From Oscillospiraceae bacterium (GTDB lineage: Bacteria > Bacillota_A > Clostridia > Oscillospirales > WRJC01), in the NCBI GenBank assembly GCA_009785015.1, contig WQXD01000076.1, positions 1-13,114 of the forward strand: 13,114 bases of DNA. The letters are read 5' to 3'. How positions within the stretch are numbered: position 1 is the stretch's first letter; the number at the start of each line of letters is the position of its first letter. The notes beneath the pieces were generated by a model. It worked only from the letters and a program-made list of their open reading frames with translations, was not told the origin of the DNA and ran no database searches. Of the stretch, positions 6,880 through 13,113 are shown one piece after another. Made by a program: the position numbers and the translations under genes.

Positions 6880-8358
6880 TTAAAATTCACCCTCTCTCTC
6901 CAAGTCCAGCAGTTTCTTTTCCGTCTCGCGGTAGCTTTTGTATATCTCATTGTATTTTTTGGCATTTTCCGAATCGGGCTCATAGGGGGCCGCCGCGCCG
7001 CCGTCCCCGCCGCACAAAATGCCCCGCTCACCAAAGGCGAGCATCGCCGCCCCCTGCGCCGCCGCGTCGGGGAAGGGGAGCGCGCGTATGGTCTTTTTTG
7101 TGACGTCGGCGATGATTTGGCACCAAAGGGGGCTGCGGCTTCCGCCGCCGAAGGCGATGATGCTCTCTGTTTTTTCGCTTAACGTCTCGCAGATATCCAA
7201 GTTTTCCTTTATCTGGAAGGCGACACCCTCCAAAACCGAGCGCGTCATGTCTTGCTTCGAAGTGTCGAGCACAAGCCCGTAAAACGCCCCCTTTTGGCCC
7301 GACTGCCAGTGGGGCGAGGAGGCCATGCCGAAATGCGGGTAGAAAAACACCCCGCCGCTTCCCGGCTTTGATTTTTTTGCCGCCTCGTCCAAGGCTTCGT
7401 AGGGCTCCCCTTCGCAAAGGGTGTTCCTGTACCATTTCAGCGCGGCCCCCGCGGTGGATATGACCGATTCGAGCGTCCAGCGGCCCTCTTCCACATACGG
7501 AAAAAGCGGGAGCCTCATCTTTTTGTCGAACACGGGTTTTGAGACGATAAATTCCATGGCCCCCGCCGTGCCGAGGCACAGCGTGGCCGCTTTTTTGCCC
7601 AACAGGGCGAAGTACGCCGCCGCCTTTTGATCCTGCGCCCCCACGGCCACCGGCAGGCCCGGCGGCAGATCCATCATTTTCGCCGCCTCCGGGCTCAAAA
7701 CCCCGGCGGAGCTGCCCGAGTTTTCGATAGCAGGCAGCCTCTCGATACCGATGCCCGCCGCGCCCGCTATTTTTTCGCTCCAGCGGCGCTTTGCTATGTC
7801 ATAGAGCAGCGTTCCGCCCGCCATCGTATGGTCGGTTAAGCAATTGTTTGTCATCTTCGCAGTTATGAAATCATGCGCCATCAAAAATTTATGCGTTTTT
7901 TTGTATATGCTTTTTTTGTGCGCCTTCAGCCACATCAGTTTCGGGAGCACATATCCTTCACTCGTCCTTTTTCCGGTTTGCCTGAACATCTCCCATTCGC
8001 CGAATTGTTTTTTTATCTCTTCGGCCTCTTTTTTTGCCCTTGTGTCAAGCCACGAAAGAGCGTTTCCCAGCGGGGAAAGCCCACTGTCCGCCGGGACAAA
8101 CGATATGCCCTGCGAGGCGGCGCAGATCCCTTTTATGTTTTCTTTTTTTACGGCGCTGCCATTTACCGCGGCTGCGACCGCCCGGCAGGAGAGCTCCCAC
8201 CAGAGCTCCGCATTCTGCTCGATATGGCCCCCGGAAAAAATCAACGGATATTCGATGTATTCCTGGCCCGCGATTTGCCCCCGGCAGTCGGCCACCACGG
8301 CCTTGCAGCCGGTGGTGCCCAGATCGATGCCTACGGCGTAAACTTCTTCTTCCATCAC
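6880..8358 (-). CDS. FGGY-family carbohydrate kinase (xylulokinase-like)
   Basis: A 492-residue ATP-dependent sugar kinase of usual family length. The N-terminal ATPase-fold phosphate-binding motif is GIDLGTTGCKAVV (10-22); the catalytic base is Asp243 in GAQDQ; the second phosphate loop is GTAG (263-266); and the FGGY C-terminal signature is clear at 404-419 (GGGSRSPLWCQ then IADV). It would phosphorylate a ketose made by the neighbouring isomerase, as in xylulose, ribulose or fuculose catabolism. The frame starts GTG-ATG (8358, 8355); a long purine-rich ribosome site GGGAGGGGTGA lies at 8363-8373, so either codon could be used. It starts 16 nt after the isomerase stop and abuts the hydrolase gene. 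Xylulokinase itself is only one option; substrate specificity cannot be read. Confidence 0.93.
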   Translation of the reverse strand: MMEEEVYAVGIDLGTTGCKAVVADCRGQIAGQEYIEYPLIFSGGHIEQNAELWWELSCRAVAAAVNGSAVKKENIKGICAASQGISFVPADSGLSPLGNALSWLDTRAKKEAEEIKKQFGEWEMFRQTGKRTSEGYVLPKLMWLKAHKKSIYKKTHKFLMAHDFITAKMTNNCLTDHTMAGGTLLYDIAKRRWSEKIAGAAGIGIERLPAIENSGSSAGVLSPEAAKMMDLPPGLPVAVGAQDQKAAAYFALLGKKAATLCLGTAGAMEFIVSKPVFDKKMRLPLFPYVEEGRWTLESVISTAGAALKWYRNTLCEGEPYEALDEAAKKSKPGSGGVFFYPHFGMASSPHWQSGQKGAFYGLVLDTSKQDMTRSVLEGVAFQIKENLDICETLSEKTESIIAFGGGSRSPLWCQIIADVTKKTIRALPFPDAAAQGAAMLAFGERGILCGGDGGAAAPYEPDSENAKKYNEIYKSYRETEKKLLDLEREGEF

Positions 8359-8374
8359 GGCTTCACCCCTCCCG

Positions 8375-9703
8375 CTATATTCTGATTGCGCGTATGCCCG
8401 TCACCTCGGAGAACATCTCTATTTCTTTTGAGACGTCGCCGTAACAGATCGCGTAGTGCTGCCCGGAATAATTTTTGACAAGCTTTTCGGCGTCGCCCTC
8501 CAGCGTCACGTCCAAGGCGGGCATATATCCCCCCCTGAGCCCGGTTTTTTCGCCTTTGCCGGCAAAATACAGCATGTGGTAGCTGCATCGGTCTTCCACA
8601 AGCCGCAAAAGCGTCACCTTTTCGGGCCGCAGCGCGAATGAGCACTGTATCCCCGAAAAGCCGGGATGCGGCATAAAATTGCGGATGAGAGCGCCCCCCG
8701 GCTCCCCCATCGAAAAAGGCAGGAACCCGCAGGAGGAAAATTTGACGGTGTTGCCCGCGTGATTCATGCAGTCCCCATATGTGACAATCCGATTGGTCAG
8801 CAAATTGAGGATGAGCATCGAAACGGTGTTTAAAATATCCCCTTCGCACGAAGCCACAAAGCCCCTGTCGGCGAGAAGCGACAGCGGCACGCAGGGCACC
8901 ATTTTGTATTCCTTTGAAAACTCATACTGGCACTTTATATTCAACGCGCCGAGCGCCCTGCCGGCTATGAGCTCCTCCGAGGCCAAATATATGCCCGCCG
9001 ATTTTAAAAGCGCCCCCTCGCCCACTTCGCCGTGGATTTTCGCCGCTTTTTTGTAATATTCCAAAACTTTCCGCTTTTCTTCAAACGATTTGGACTCCGC
9101 TATGTTTATGAGGGTATATGAATCTATCTGCTCTATTTCGGGCCCCACTTTCACCCTCATGAACAAATGGTCGAAAGTTCCCGTGTATATGCTCATGGAA
9201 GTGTATCCCACAAGCCCCACGCGGCTCCGCTTCAGCTTCGCGGCAGCCGAAGCGGCCGCGCAGAAACAGCTGATCTTTTGTTTTGTGCGTTCGTGGTCCA
9301 AATCCCCCAAAACCGGGACATAACGGTACTCTGCCCTTTCCAGAACGCCCTGTATCATGGCAAAGGACACATATGAGCCGGTGCTCTCGAGCTTGCCGTT
9401 GACCTCGCACATCGGAAAGCCGGCAACGCACAGGGGCAAATGCTCCACTTCCCTCAAAACGGACATCACCGCCGGGCATTCCACCCAGCTCGCCAAAAAG
9501 ATTACAACTCCCGCGACGTCGCCCGCCGCCAAGGCTTTGCCCGCCGCCATCGCGGCGCCGTAATCGGTGACCGGATTTTCGGCGCAAACCGCCTCATACC
9601 CGGCCTCTGTTATGATGCCGATCGCCTTTTTGGTCTGAGCGCGCGTGATTTCGTCGATATAGTCGGGATGGCCCACGCTCACAAATCCTATTCGGCCCTG
9701 CAT
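8375..9703 (-). CDS. L-fucose/L-arabinose isomerase-family protein
   Basis: A 442-residue FucI-like protein. The three metal-binding residues of L-fucose isomerase can be picked out as Glu287 (ASCEGD), Asp311 (TYGDCMNHAGN) and His416 (YSGQHY). The Glu-Asp spacing of 24 equals that of E. coli FucI (Glu337/Asp361, from memory). The protein is about 150 residues shorter than FucI, as in the compact fucose-isomerase-like subfamily, so it should interconvert an aldose and ketose but probably not L-fucose specifically. The start is strongly supported by GGAGGGG at 9710-9716. It sits between yjbQ (33 nt upstream) and the FGGY kinase (16 nt downstream), the classic isomerase-kinase arrangement. Confidence 0.88.
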   Translation of the reverse strand: MQGRIGFVSVGHPDYIDEITRAQTKKAIGIITEAGYEAVCAENPVTDYGAAMAAGKALAAGDVAGVVIFLASWVECPAVMSVLREVEHLPLCVAGFPMCEVNGKLESTGSYVSFAMIQGVLERAEYRYVPVLGDLDHERTKQKISCFCAAASAAAKLKRSRVGLVGYTSMSIYTGTFDHLFMRVKVGPEIEQIDSYTLINIAESKSFEEKRKVLEYYKKAAKIHGEVGEGALLKSAGIYLASEELIAGRALGALNIKCQYEFSKEYKMVPCVPLSLLADRGFVASCEGDILNTVSMLILNLLTNRIVTYGDCMNHAGNTVKFSSCGFLPFSMGEPGGALIRNFMPHPGFSGIQCSFALRPEKVTLLRLVEDRCSYHMLYFAGKGEKTGLRGGYMPALDVTLEGDAEKLVKNYSGQHYAICYGDVSKEIEMFSEVTGIRAIRI

Positions 9704-9736
9704 AAAAATCCCCTCCGTTTTTTCGATGAAGCCATT

Positions 9737-10237
9737 TCACTCGCCCATGACCACTATTTCGGCGACGCGCGCCCGCTCGCGCACCTGGTCCCAGTCGATA
9801 AAATACACGAAGCCGAAATCCCCAAGCGACAAAACTCCGTTTTCGACCACGATCGTCTCCGAGCGCCCGAAGAACGAAGAGCGCAGATGGGCGTCGGTAT
9901 TCAGGCTGCCTTTGGGTTCCTCATCGGGGAAGCTCAGCGCGAATTCGATATGTTTGGGTCCCGGATGGTAGTACTGCCCTTCGGTGCGGCAGGTGGGAAT
10001 TATTTTTTCCATGACCTCTATCAGGTCCATTTGCATGTATTCCCTGCCGTAATAATTTATGTCATGCGAGCATTCCTGGATCATCACGGAGCATGTTGTG
10101 TGGTGCGAATACACCGTGCATATGCCGTTTTTTATGCCCGATTCGGCTACAATATTTTTGACCTCATCCGTGATGTTGTGAAAATGGGGCAGATGGTCCG
10201 CCGACTGGACCCGGACTTTTCCTAAATAAACCGCCAT
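9737..10237 (-). CDS. YjbQ/UPF0047 family protein
   Basis: A 166-residue member of the YjbQ (secondary thiamine-phosphate synthase) family. Family marks are YSHHTTCSVMIQE (43-55; usually PHTTAALTINE), NTDAH (113-117; usually NADAH), and VENGVLSLGD...GFVYF (131-146). It is about 25-30 residues longer than typical members, with the extra length mainly between about 85 and 112, before NTDAH. Thiamine-phosphate synthase activity is reported for the family but the physiological role is unclear. Its place between a sugar-binding protein and a sugar isomerase, with no thiamine genes nearby, suggests a role tied to carbohydrate use (inference). The start is supported by AAGGAG at 10248-10253. Confidence 0.9.
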   Translation of the reverse strand: MAVYLGKVRVQSADHLPHFHNITDEVKNIVAESGIKNGICTVYSHHTTCSVMIQECSHDINYYGREYMQMDLIEVMEKIIPTCRTEGQYYHPGPKHIEFALSFPDEEPKGSLNTDAHLRSSFFGRSETIVVENGVLSLGDFGFVYFIDWDQVRERARVAEIVVMGE

Positions 10238-10344
10238 GATATCATTTCTCCTTTTTTTGTTTTATTTTTATTTTTTTATTTTTTCTTTAAAAGTATACTC
10301 ACGCCTTTTTGATTTGGTATGGACATTCTGTTAATTTTTAAAAA
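10238..10344 (-). other. 107-nt intergenic leader before yjbQ with A-rich tract and lone TATACT
   Basis: In the mRNA sense this gap holds an ATTTTTAAAAAT palindrome just after the binding-protein stop, a TATACT at 10297-10292 with no convincing -35 box (best 17-nt match 2/6), and then about 40 nt made almost only of A with scattered T/G/C, leading into the yjbQ ribosome site. There is no terminator in this orientation. It could host a secondary promoter or an mRNA processing point that separates binding-protein from enzyme expression. Confidence 0.35.
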
Positions 10345-11859
10345 TCAGTCCAATTGGAGGGCCGTTTCTATCAGTTTGTCTATGTCTTTTTGCATTTTCC
10401 CTTCCGAGGCCTCAAATTTGGACACCCAATCCACTTTCATATCGCGCCCGTAACGATGGCAGGTGAGCGAGGCGAAACCGCCGAAATTGTAGATGTAGCC
10501 TATGTCGTGCGCGCTGTTGGCCAGTATGATATCGAGCATCTCCTGGCTCTCGTCGTCGCGCGCGTATTTGCCCCGCAGGTTGATCTCGTAATACGCCGGC
10601 TGCAGGGTGTATCTCGATTCGGCGGACAGATCCTCGAGGATCATCGCGGTTCTCTCGAGGTCTCCCGCGGTCCGCGGTATGGAGATGCCCGTGCCCGCGT
10701 TGGGCTCGTTGTATGTTATATAGTTTTCCTGCGCCTTGTCCAATTTGGGGCAGGGTATTATGCCGAAATCGGTCTCCATGCCCCTGAGCCGCTCCACTAT
10801 TCTCATTCTTATCCACGTGAACAGCACCCTGTCCTCCGAAAACATCTTCACCTGTTCGTCGTATATGGGAAATTTTCCCTCATAGCTGTGCAGGTTCACG
10901 GAGTTTTCGGTGTCGGAGAGCATCTCGGAAAGATAGTCGGTGATTTTGTAAAACCTTTCCGTGCCCGCGGTGATGATTGGCAGGTCGTCTGCGTCCTTGC
11001 TGCAGATTTTGGAGTTTCCGGACACGATAAACGACGCGTCGACGCCGCACTGGAGCACATAGCCGAACAGGTCGTCCTTGATGTACATCGTCCCGTCGCC
11101 GTTCAGGTCTTTGGCGATCCCCCTGCCCATTTCCAGGAATTTGTCGAAGGTCCATTCCCCGGATTTTACTATGTCATACGGGGTTTCCAATTGATTTTCC
11201 GCCAGGATTTTTTTGTTGAAAATCATGGCCGCCATGGCGTCGTTATCCATAATAAGCAAATCGCCCTGCAGCAAAAACACTTTTTTGGCAATCGACAAGT
11301 CCCGGATGGTGCCTTTATTCCACCACGGCCTGTTCAGGTCGATGATCGGCATTCCGGAAAAATCTATCAGATTCCCCTTCAGCATCAGCCCCTGGAGTTC
11401 ATGGACATGCGGCACGACGACGTCGTAAACGTCGTCTCCCGCGCGCACCGCGGTGGAGACTTTGTCGGAGAGCCCCCAGGCTGTCGAGCTGCTGTAAATG
11501 ATCTCCGTTATTTTTATGTTGTACTTCGCTTCTATTTTTTTGTTTCTGTAATACACGGCGTCGTTGACGGGCTCGCCGTTTTCCGCCTCGGTGAAAAGGT
11601 CCCTGTGGGCCCATTCCGCCCAGTCGGGAAGATCGAGGTTTGTGATATAGAACTTGAATTCATAGCCGCCGAAATCGACCGCTTCCAAGTCGGGGTATAT
11701 CCGCTGCTCCGCGGTTGAGGGCTCGCCTTCATTGATTTGATTTTCGCCGCCTTCTTCGTTTTTTTTGCCCTCTTCGACCGGGGCGCCGGTCTGGCACGCG
11801 GCCAAAAGCGAAAGCGCAGTCAGAGCCGCAAGCAGCAGCATAAATATTTTTTTTGCCAC
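10345..11859 (-). CDS. Extracellular solute-binding lipoprotein (carbohydrate ABC type)
   Basis: A 504-residue lipoprotein starting at GTG 11859, chosen because AAGGAGG (11868-11874) lies eight bases upstream and the following residues form a signal peptide: basic AKK, hydrophobic core, and lipobox LAAC with lipidated Cys22. The frame stays open upstream to 12060 but that part has no signal character and covers the promoter. After an acidic linker the chain has the family-1-type binding-protein pattern (YEFKFY, NDAVYYRNKKIEAKYNIKI, DVYDVVVPH, EWTFDKF, DFGIIPCPK). An EF-hand-like loop with Asp251, Asn253, Asp255, Gly256 and Asp262 lies at residues 251-262. It probably captures a mono- or oligosaccharide for an ABC importer; no permease or ATPase gene is in the window. 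First gene of the sugar operon. Confidence 0.92.
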   Translation of the reverse strand: MAKKIFMLLLAALTALSLLAACQTGAPVEEGKKNEEGGENQINEGEPSTAEQRIYPDLEAVDFGGYEFKFYITNLDLPDWAEWAHRDLFTEAENGEPVNDAVYYRNKKIEAKYNIKITEIIYSSSTAWGLSDKVSTAVRAGDDVYDVVVPHVHELQGLMLKGNLIDFSGMPIIDLNRPWWNKGTIRDLSIAKKVFLLQGDLLIMDNDAMAAMIFNKKILAENQLETPYDIVKSGEWTFDKFLEMGRGIAKDLNGDGTMYIKDDLFGYVLQCGVDASFIVSGNSKICSKDADDLPIITAGTERFYKITDYLSEMLSDTENSVNLHSYEGKFPIYDEQVKMFSEDRVLFTWIRMRIVERLRGMETDFGIIPCPKLDKAQENYITYNEPNAGTGISIPRTAGDLERTAMILEDLSAESRYTLQPAYYEINLRGKYARDDESQEMLDIILANSAHDIGYIYNFGGFASLTCHRYGRDMKVDWVSKFEASEGKMQKDIDKLIETALQLD

Positions 11860-11893
11860 CGGGTTTTCCTCCTTAGAAAATTGTTTTATTTTC

Positions 11894-11922
11894 AGTATAT
11901 CACAAAATTGTAAAGAATTCCA
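11894..11922 (-). promoter_or_regulatory. Promoter of the solute-binding protein/sugar operon
   Basis: Minus-strand extended -10 TGATATACT (11902-11894), identical in its nine bases to the one in front of the ADH operon. The -35 region is weak (TGGAAT at a 17-base spacing), as is common for extended -10 promoters. It lies about 35 bases before the GTG start and is divergent from the toxin-antitoxin promoter. Confidence 0.6.
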
Positions 11923-11952
11923 TAAATATTTTCGCCGATATTGAAATTTTAC

Positions 11953-11981
11953 TTGAATTTTTTCGTAATTTATGCTACAGT
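11953..11981 (+). promoter_or_regulatory. Promoter of the HEPN/MNT operon
   Basis: TTGAAT (11953-11958), a 17-base spacer and TACAGT (11976-11981) preceded by TGC (extended -10). Transcription from here would put the tandem 40-bp repeats at 12001-12080 into a 5' leader of roughly 105 nt. The match is moderate. Confidence 0.5.
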
Positions 11982-12000
11982 GGTATGTCACGAATAAAAT

Positions 12001-12080
12001 CCATATATCGAAAAAACCGCAAAATCCGATATATGGAAACCCATATATCGAAAAAACCATAAAATCCGATACATGAAAAC
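12001..12080 (+). repeat. Two tandem 40-bp repeats with interlocking inverted repeats in the toxin-antitoxin leader
   Basis: Copies at 12001-12040 and 12041-12080 are 36/40 identical. Each begins CCATATATCG; in copy 1 this pairs perfectly with CGATATATGG (12027-12036) across 16 nt. The same CGATATATGG also pairs perfectly with the CCATATATCG that starts copy 2 (12041-12050) across an AAAC loop, giving a tight 10-bp hairpin; the second arm of copy 2 is degenerate (8/10). The structures are mutually exclusive. Lying between the promoter and the HEPN start, the array may be an autoregulatory operator or a folded RNA leader. Confidence 0.85.
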
Positions 12081-12094
12081 AAAAGGGAATTTTT

Positions 12095-12505
12095 ATGAAT
12101 AATCAAGATATACGCTGGATTCAACGGTTTGAAAATTTTTCAAAGGCTTGCGCTTTATTGTCGGAAATCAATAATTACAAACTTGAAAATACGATTGCAA
12201 TTATCCGCGAGGGGTTTATACAGCGGTTTGAGATCGCTTTTGATTTGGCCTGGAAAACCGCAAGGGATTTTTTGGAGTTTGAGGGCGTCAGCGTACAGCC
12301 GACTCCCCGCTCTGTCATAAAAGAAGCGTTTTCGGCAGATGTCATCGGCGAGGGGCAAACATTTATTGAAATGCTCGAAGCGCGCAACTTGATGTCGCAC
12401 AGGTATGACGAAGAAACATTCAATGCGGTGTTTTTGCAAATCCAACAAAAATTTTATCCCGCGCTGGAAAAGCTCCGCGTATTTTTGGAAGGCAGAAAAG
12501 CATGA
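12095..12505 (+). CDS. HEPN-family toxin, HepT-like (HI0074 family nucleotidyltransferase substrate-binding protein)
   Basis: A 136-residue mainly helical protein of the HI0074/HEPN family. The RNase signature R-x4-H-x-Y is intact: Arg97, His102, Tyr104 in RNLMSHRY. In studied HEPN/MNT (type VII) pairs the HEPN protein is the RNase toxin, and the Tyr of this motif is the residue that the partner nucleotidyltransferase modifies with AMP to neutralise it. AFDLAWKTARDFLE (48-61) is typical of the family. The start has AAAGGGA seven bases upstream; the end overlaps the antitoxin start by four bases (ATGA), implying coupled translation. The gene pair is visibly more A/T-rich than the sugar operons, consistent with separate acquisition (inference). 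Confidence 0.92.
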   Translation: MNNQDIRWIQRFENFSKACALLSEINNYKLENTIAIIREGFIQRFEIAFDLAWKTARDFLEFEGVSVQPTPRSVIKEAFSADVIGEGQTFIEMLEARNLMSHRYDEETFNAVFLQIQQKFYPALEKLRVFLEGRKA

Positions 12506-12795
12506 ACATAGGTCTTTCTCATGAACAAATAGGCATGATTGTCGGCTTGATAAAAAAAGAGGGAGCGTCGAGAGCGGTTGTTTTTGGTTCGCGGGCAAAA
12601 GGCAACTGGAGAAATAATTCCGACATAGACATAGCCGTTTTCGGCTCCGGCGTCAATATGGGAAGTTTGTGCCTGCAATTGGACGAATTGCCAATGCCGT
12701 ATAAATTTGACGTAATCGGCTACGATGATATCACCCATATGCCCCTGCGCGAGCACATCAACCGCATAGGCGTTGAGATTTACGCAAAAAAATAA
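12502..12795 (+). CDS. MNT-type nucleotidyltransferase antitoxin, MntA-like
   Basis: A 97-residue minimal nucleotidyltransferase. The active-site pattern GS-x10-D-x-D is exact: Gly29-Ser30, Asp41 and Asp43, followed by a third carboxylate candidate Asp70 in KFDVI. In type VII systems the MNT partner transfers AMP from ATP to the HEPN toxin's Tyr and neutralises it; all catalytic residues needed for this are present. It overlaps the HEPN gene by four bases, which also explains the lack of a need for an independent leader. A likely terminator follows at 12856-12876. Confidence 0.92.
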   Translation: MNIGLSHEQIGMIVGLIKKEGASRAVVFGSRAKGNWRNNSDIDIAVFGSGVNMGSLCLQLDELPMPYKFDVIGYDDITHMPLREHINRIGVEIYAKK

Positions 12796-12810
12796 CAAGC
12801 CGAAAAGAGC

Positions 12811-12833
12811 AATTCCCCCAAAATGGGGGAATT
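12811..12833. repeat. Perfect 10-bp palindrome downstream of the MNT gene
   Basis: AATTCCCCCA (12811-12820) pairs with TGGGGGAATT (12824-12833) around an AAA loop. It would form a very stable hairpin in RNA, but neither strand has a U run directly after it, so it is not a standard intrinsic terminator by itself. It may protect the 3' end or act with the next hairpin. Confidence 0.7.
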
Positions 12834-12855
12834 CCAAAAAACCGAAAAGTGGTTT

Positions 12856-12876
12856 GGGGTCAAAATGACCCTTTTT
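12856..12876 (+). terminator. Rho-independent terminator of the HEPN/MNT operon
   Basis: GGGTCA (12857-12862) and TGACCC (12866-12871) form a 6-bp stem, extendable by one G-U pair, with an AAA loop, followed directly by TTTTTCATTTG. It lies 60 bases after the MNT stop codon. Confidence 0.7.
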
Positions 12877-12979
12877 CATTTGTTTGGAACATCAGTTTGC
12901 ATTATCCGTATCAATTGTTGTAAATAACGTGAGTTCGATAAAAAACAATGAATTATGACGATTTTACGCGGTGTTTATC
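12877..12979. other. Non-coding spacer between terminator and repeat
   Basis: About 100 bases of A/T-rich DNA between the terminator and the right-hand repeat. I see no gene, convincing promoter or RNA structure in it. Together with the hairpins and the repeat it makes up the gene-free right end of the window (12796-13114). Confidence 0.6.
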
Positions 12980-13113
12980 GTAGGGGACGCGCCCCTGCGC
13001 GTACCGGGAGAGAGTCTGATTTTACGCTGGCTTTAGAAGGCGGTATGCGCGGGGGCGCATACCCTACATAATATCGTCCAATATCCCATCATTTTCCGTC
13101 ATTTCTCTGTCGA
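12980..13113. repeat. Right copy of the structured repeat, with 26-bp terminal inverted arms (MITE/REP-like)
   Basis: This copy shows the fuller architecture. The first 26 bases, 12980-13005 (GTAGGGGACGCG...GTACC), match the reverse complement of 13042-13067 (GGTATGCG...CCCTAC) at 22 of 26 positions, with 36 bases between, so 12980-13067 is an 88-bp element with imperfect terminal inverted repeats. Each arm is also partly self-palindromic (hairpin 13042-13050/13055-13063). Similarity to the left copy continues past the inverted arm to 13113, so the repeated unit is longer than the 88-bp core. No open frame for a transposase is present; if mobile it would need one in trans. Confidence 0.8.

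Noticed and set aside
10292..10297. Internal promoter before yjbQ
   Set aside because: TATACT is present, but the best-spaced -35 matches only two of six bases and there is no extended -10, so I list it only as a note on the intergenic gap.
10354..11718. Long open frame (454 codons) on the plus strand opposite the solute-binding protein gene
   Set aside because: It lies wholly antisense to a gene with a signal peptide, lipobox and ribosome site, has no recognisable domain, and long antisense frames are expected in GC-rich codon-position-biased coding DNA.
11860..12060. Upstream extension of the binding-protein frame to an ATG at 12060
   Set aside because: It would bury the signal peptide 67 residues inside the protein and covers the promoter and part of the tandem repeats; the GTG at 11859 has a strong ribosome site.
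12001..12080. CRISPR array
   Set aside because: The two 40-bp units are directly adjacent with no variable spacer, and no cas genes are nearby.
12454..12879. Minus-strand open frame across the MNT gene and its downstream hairpins
   Set aside because: It is antisense to the well-supported MNT gene and begins inside the terminator; no ribosome site or domain supports it.
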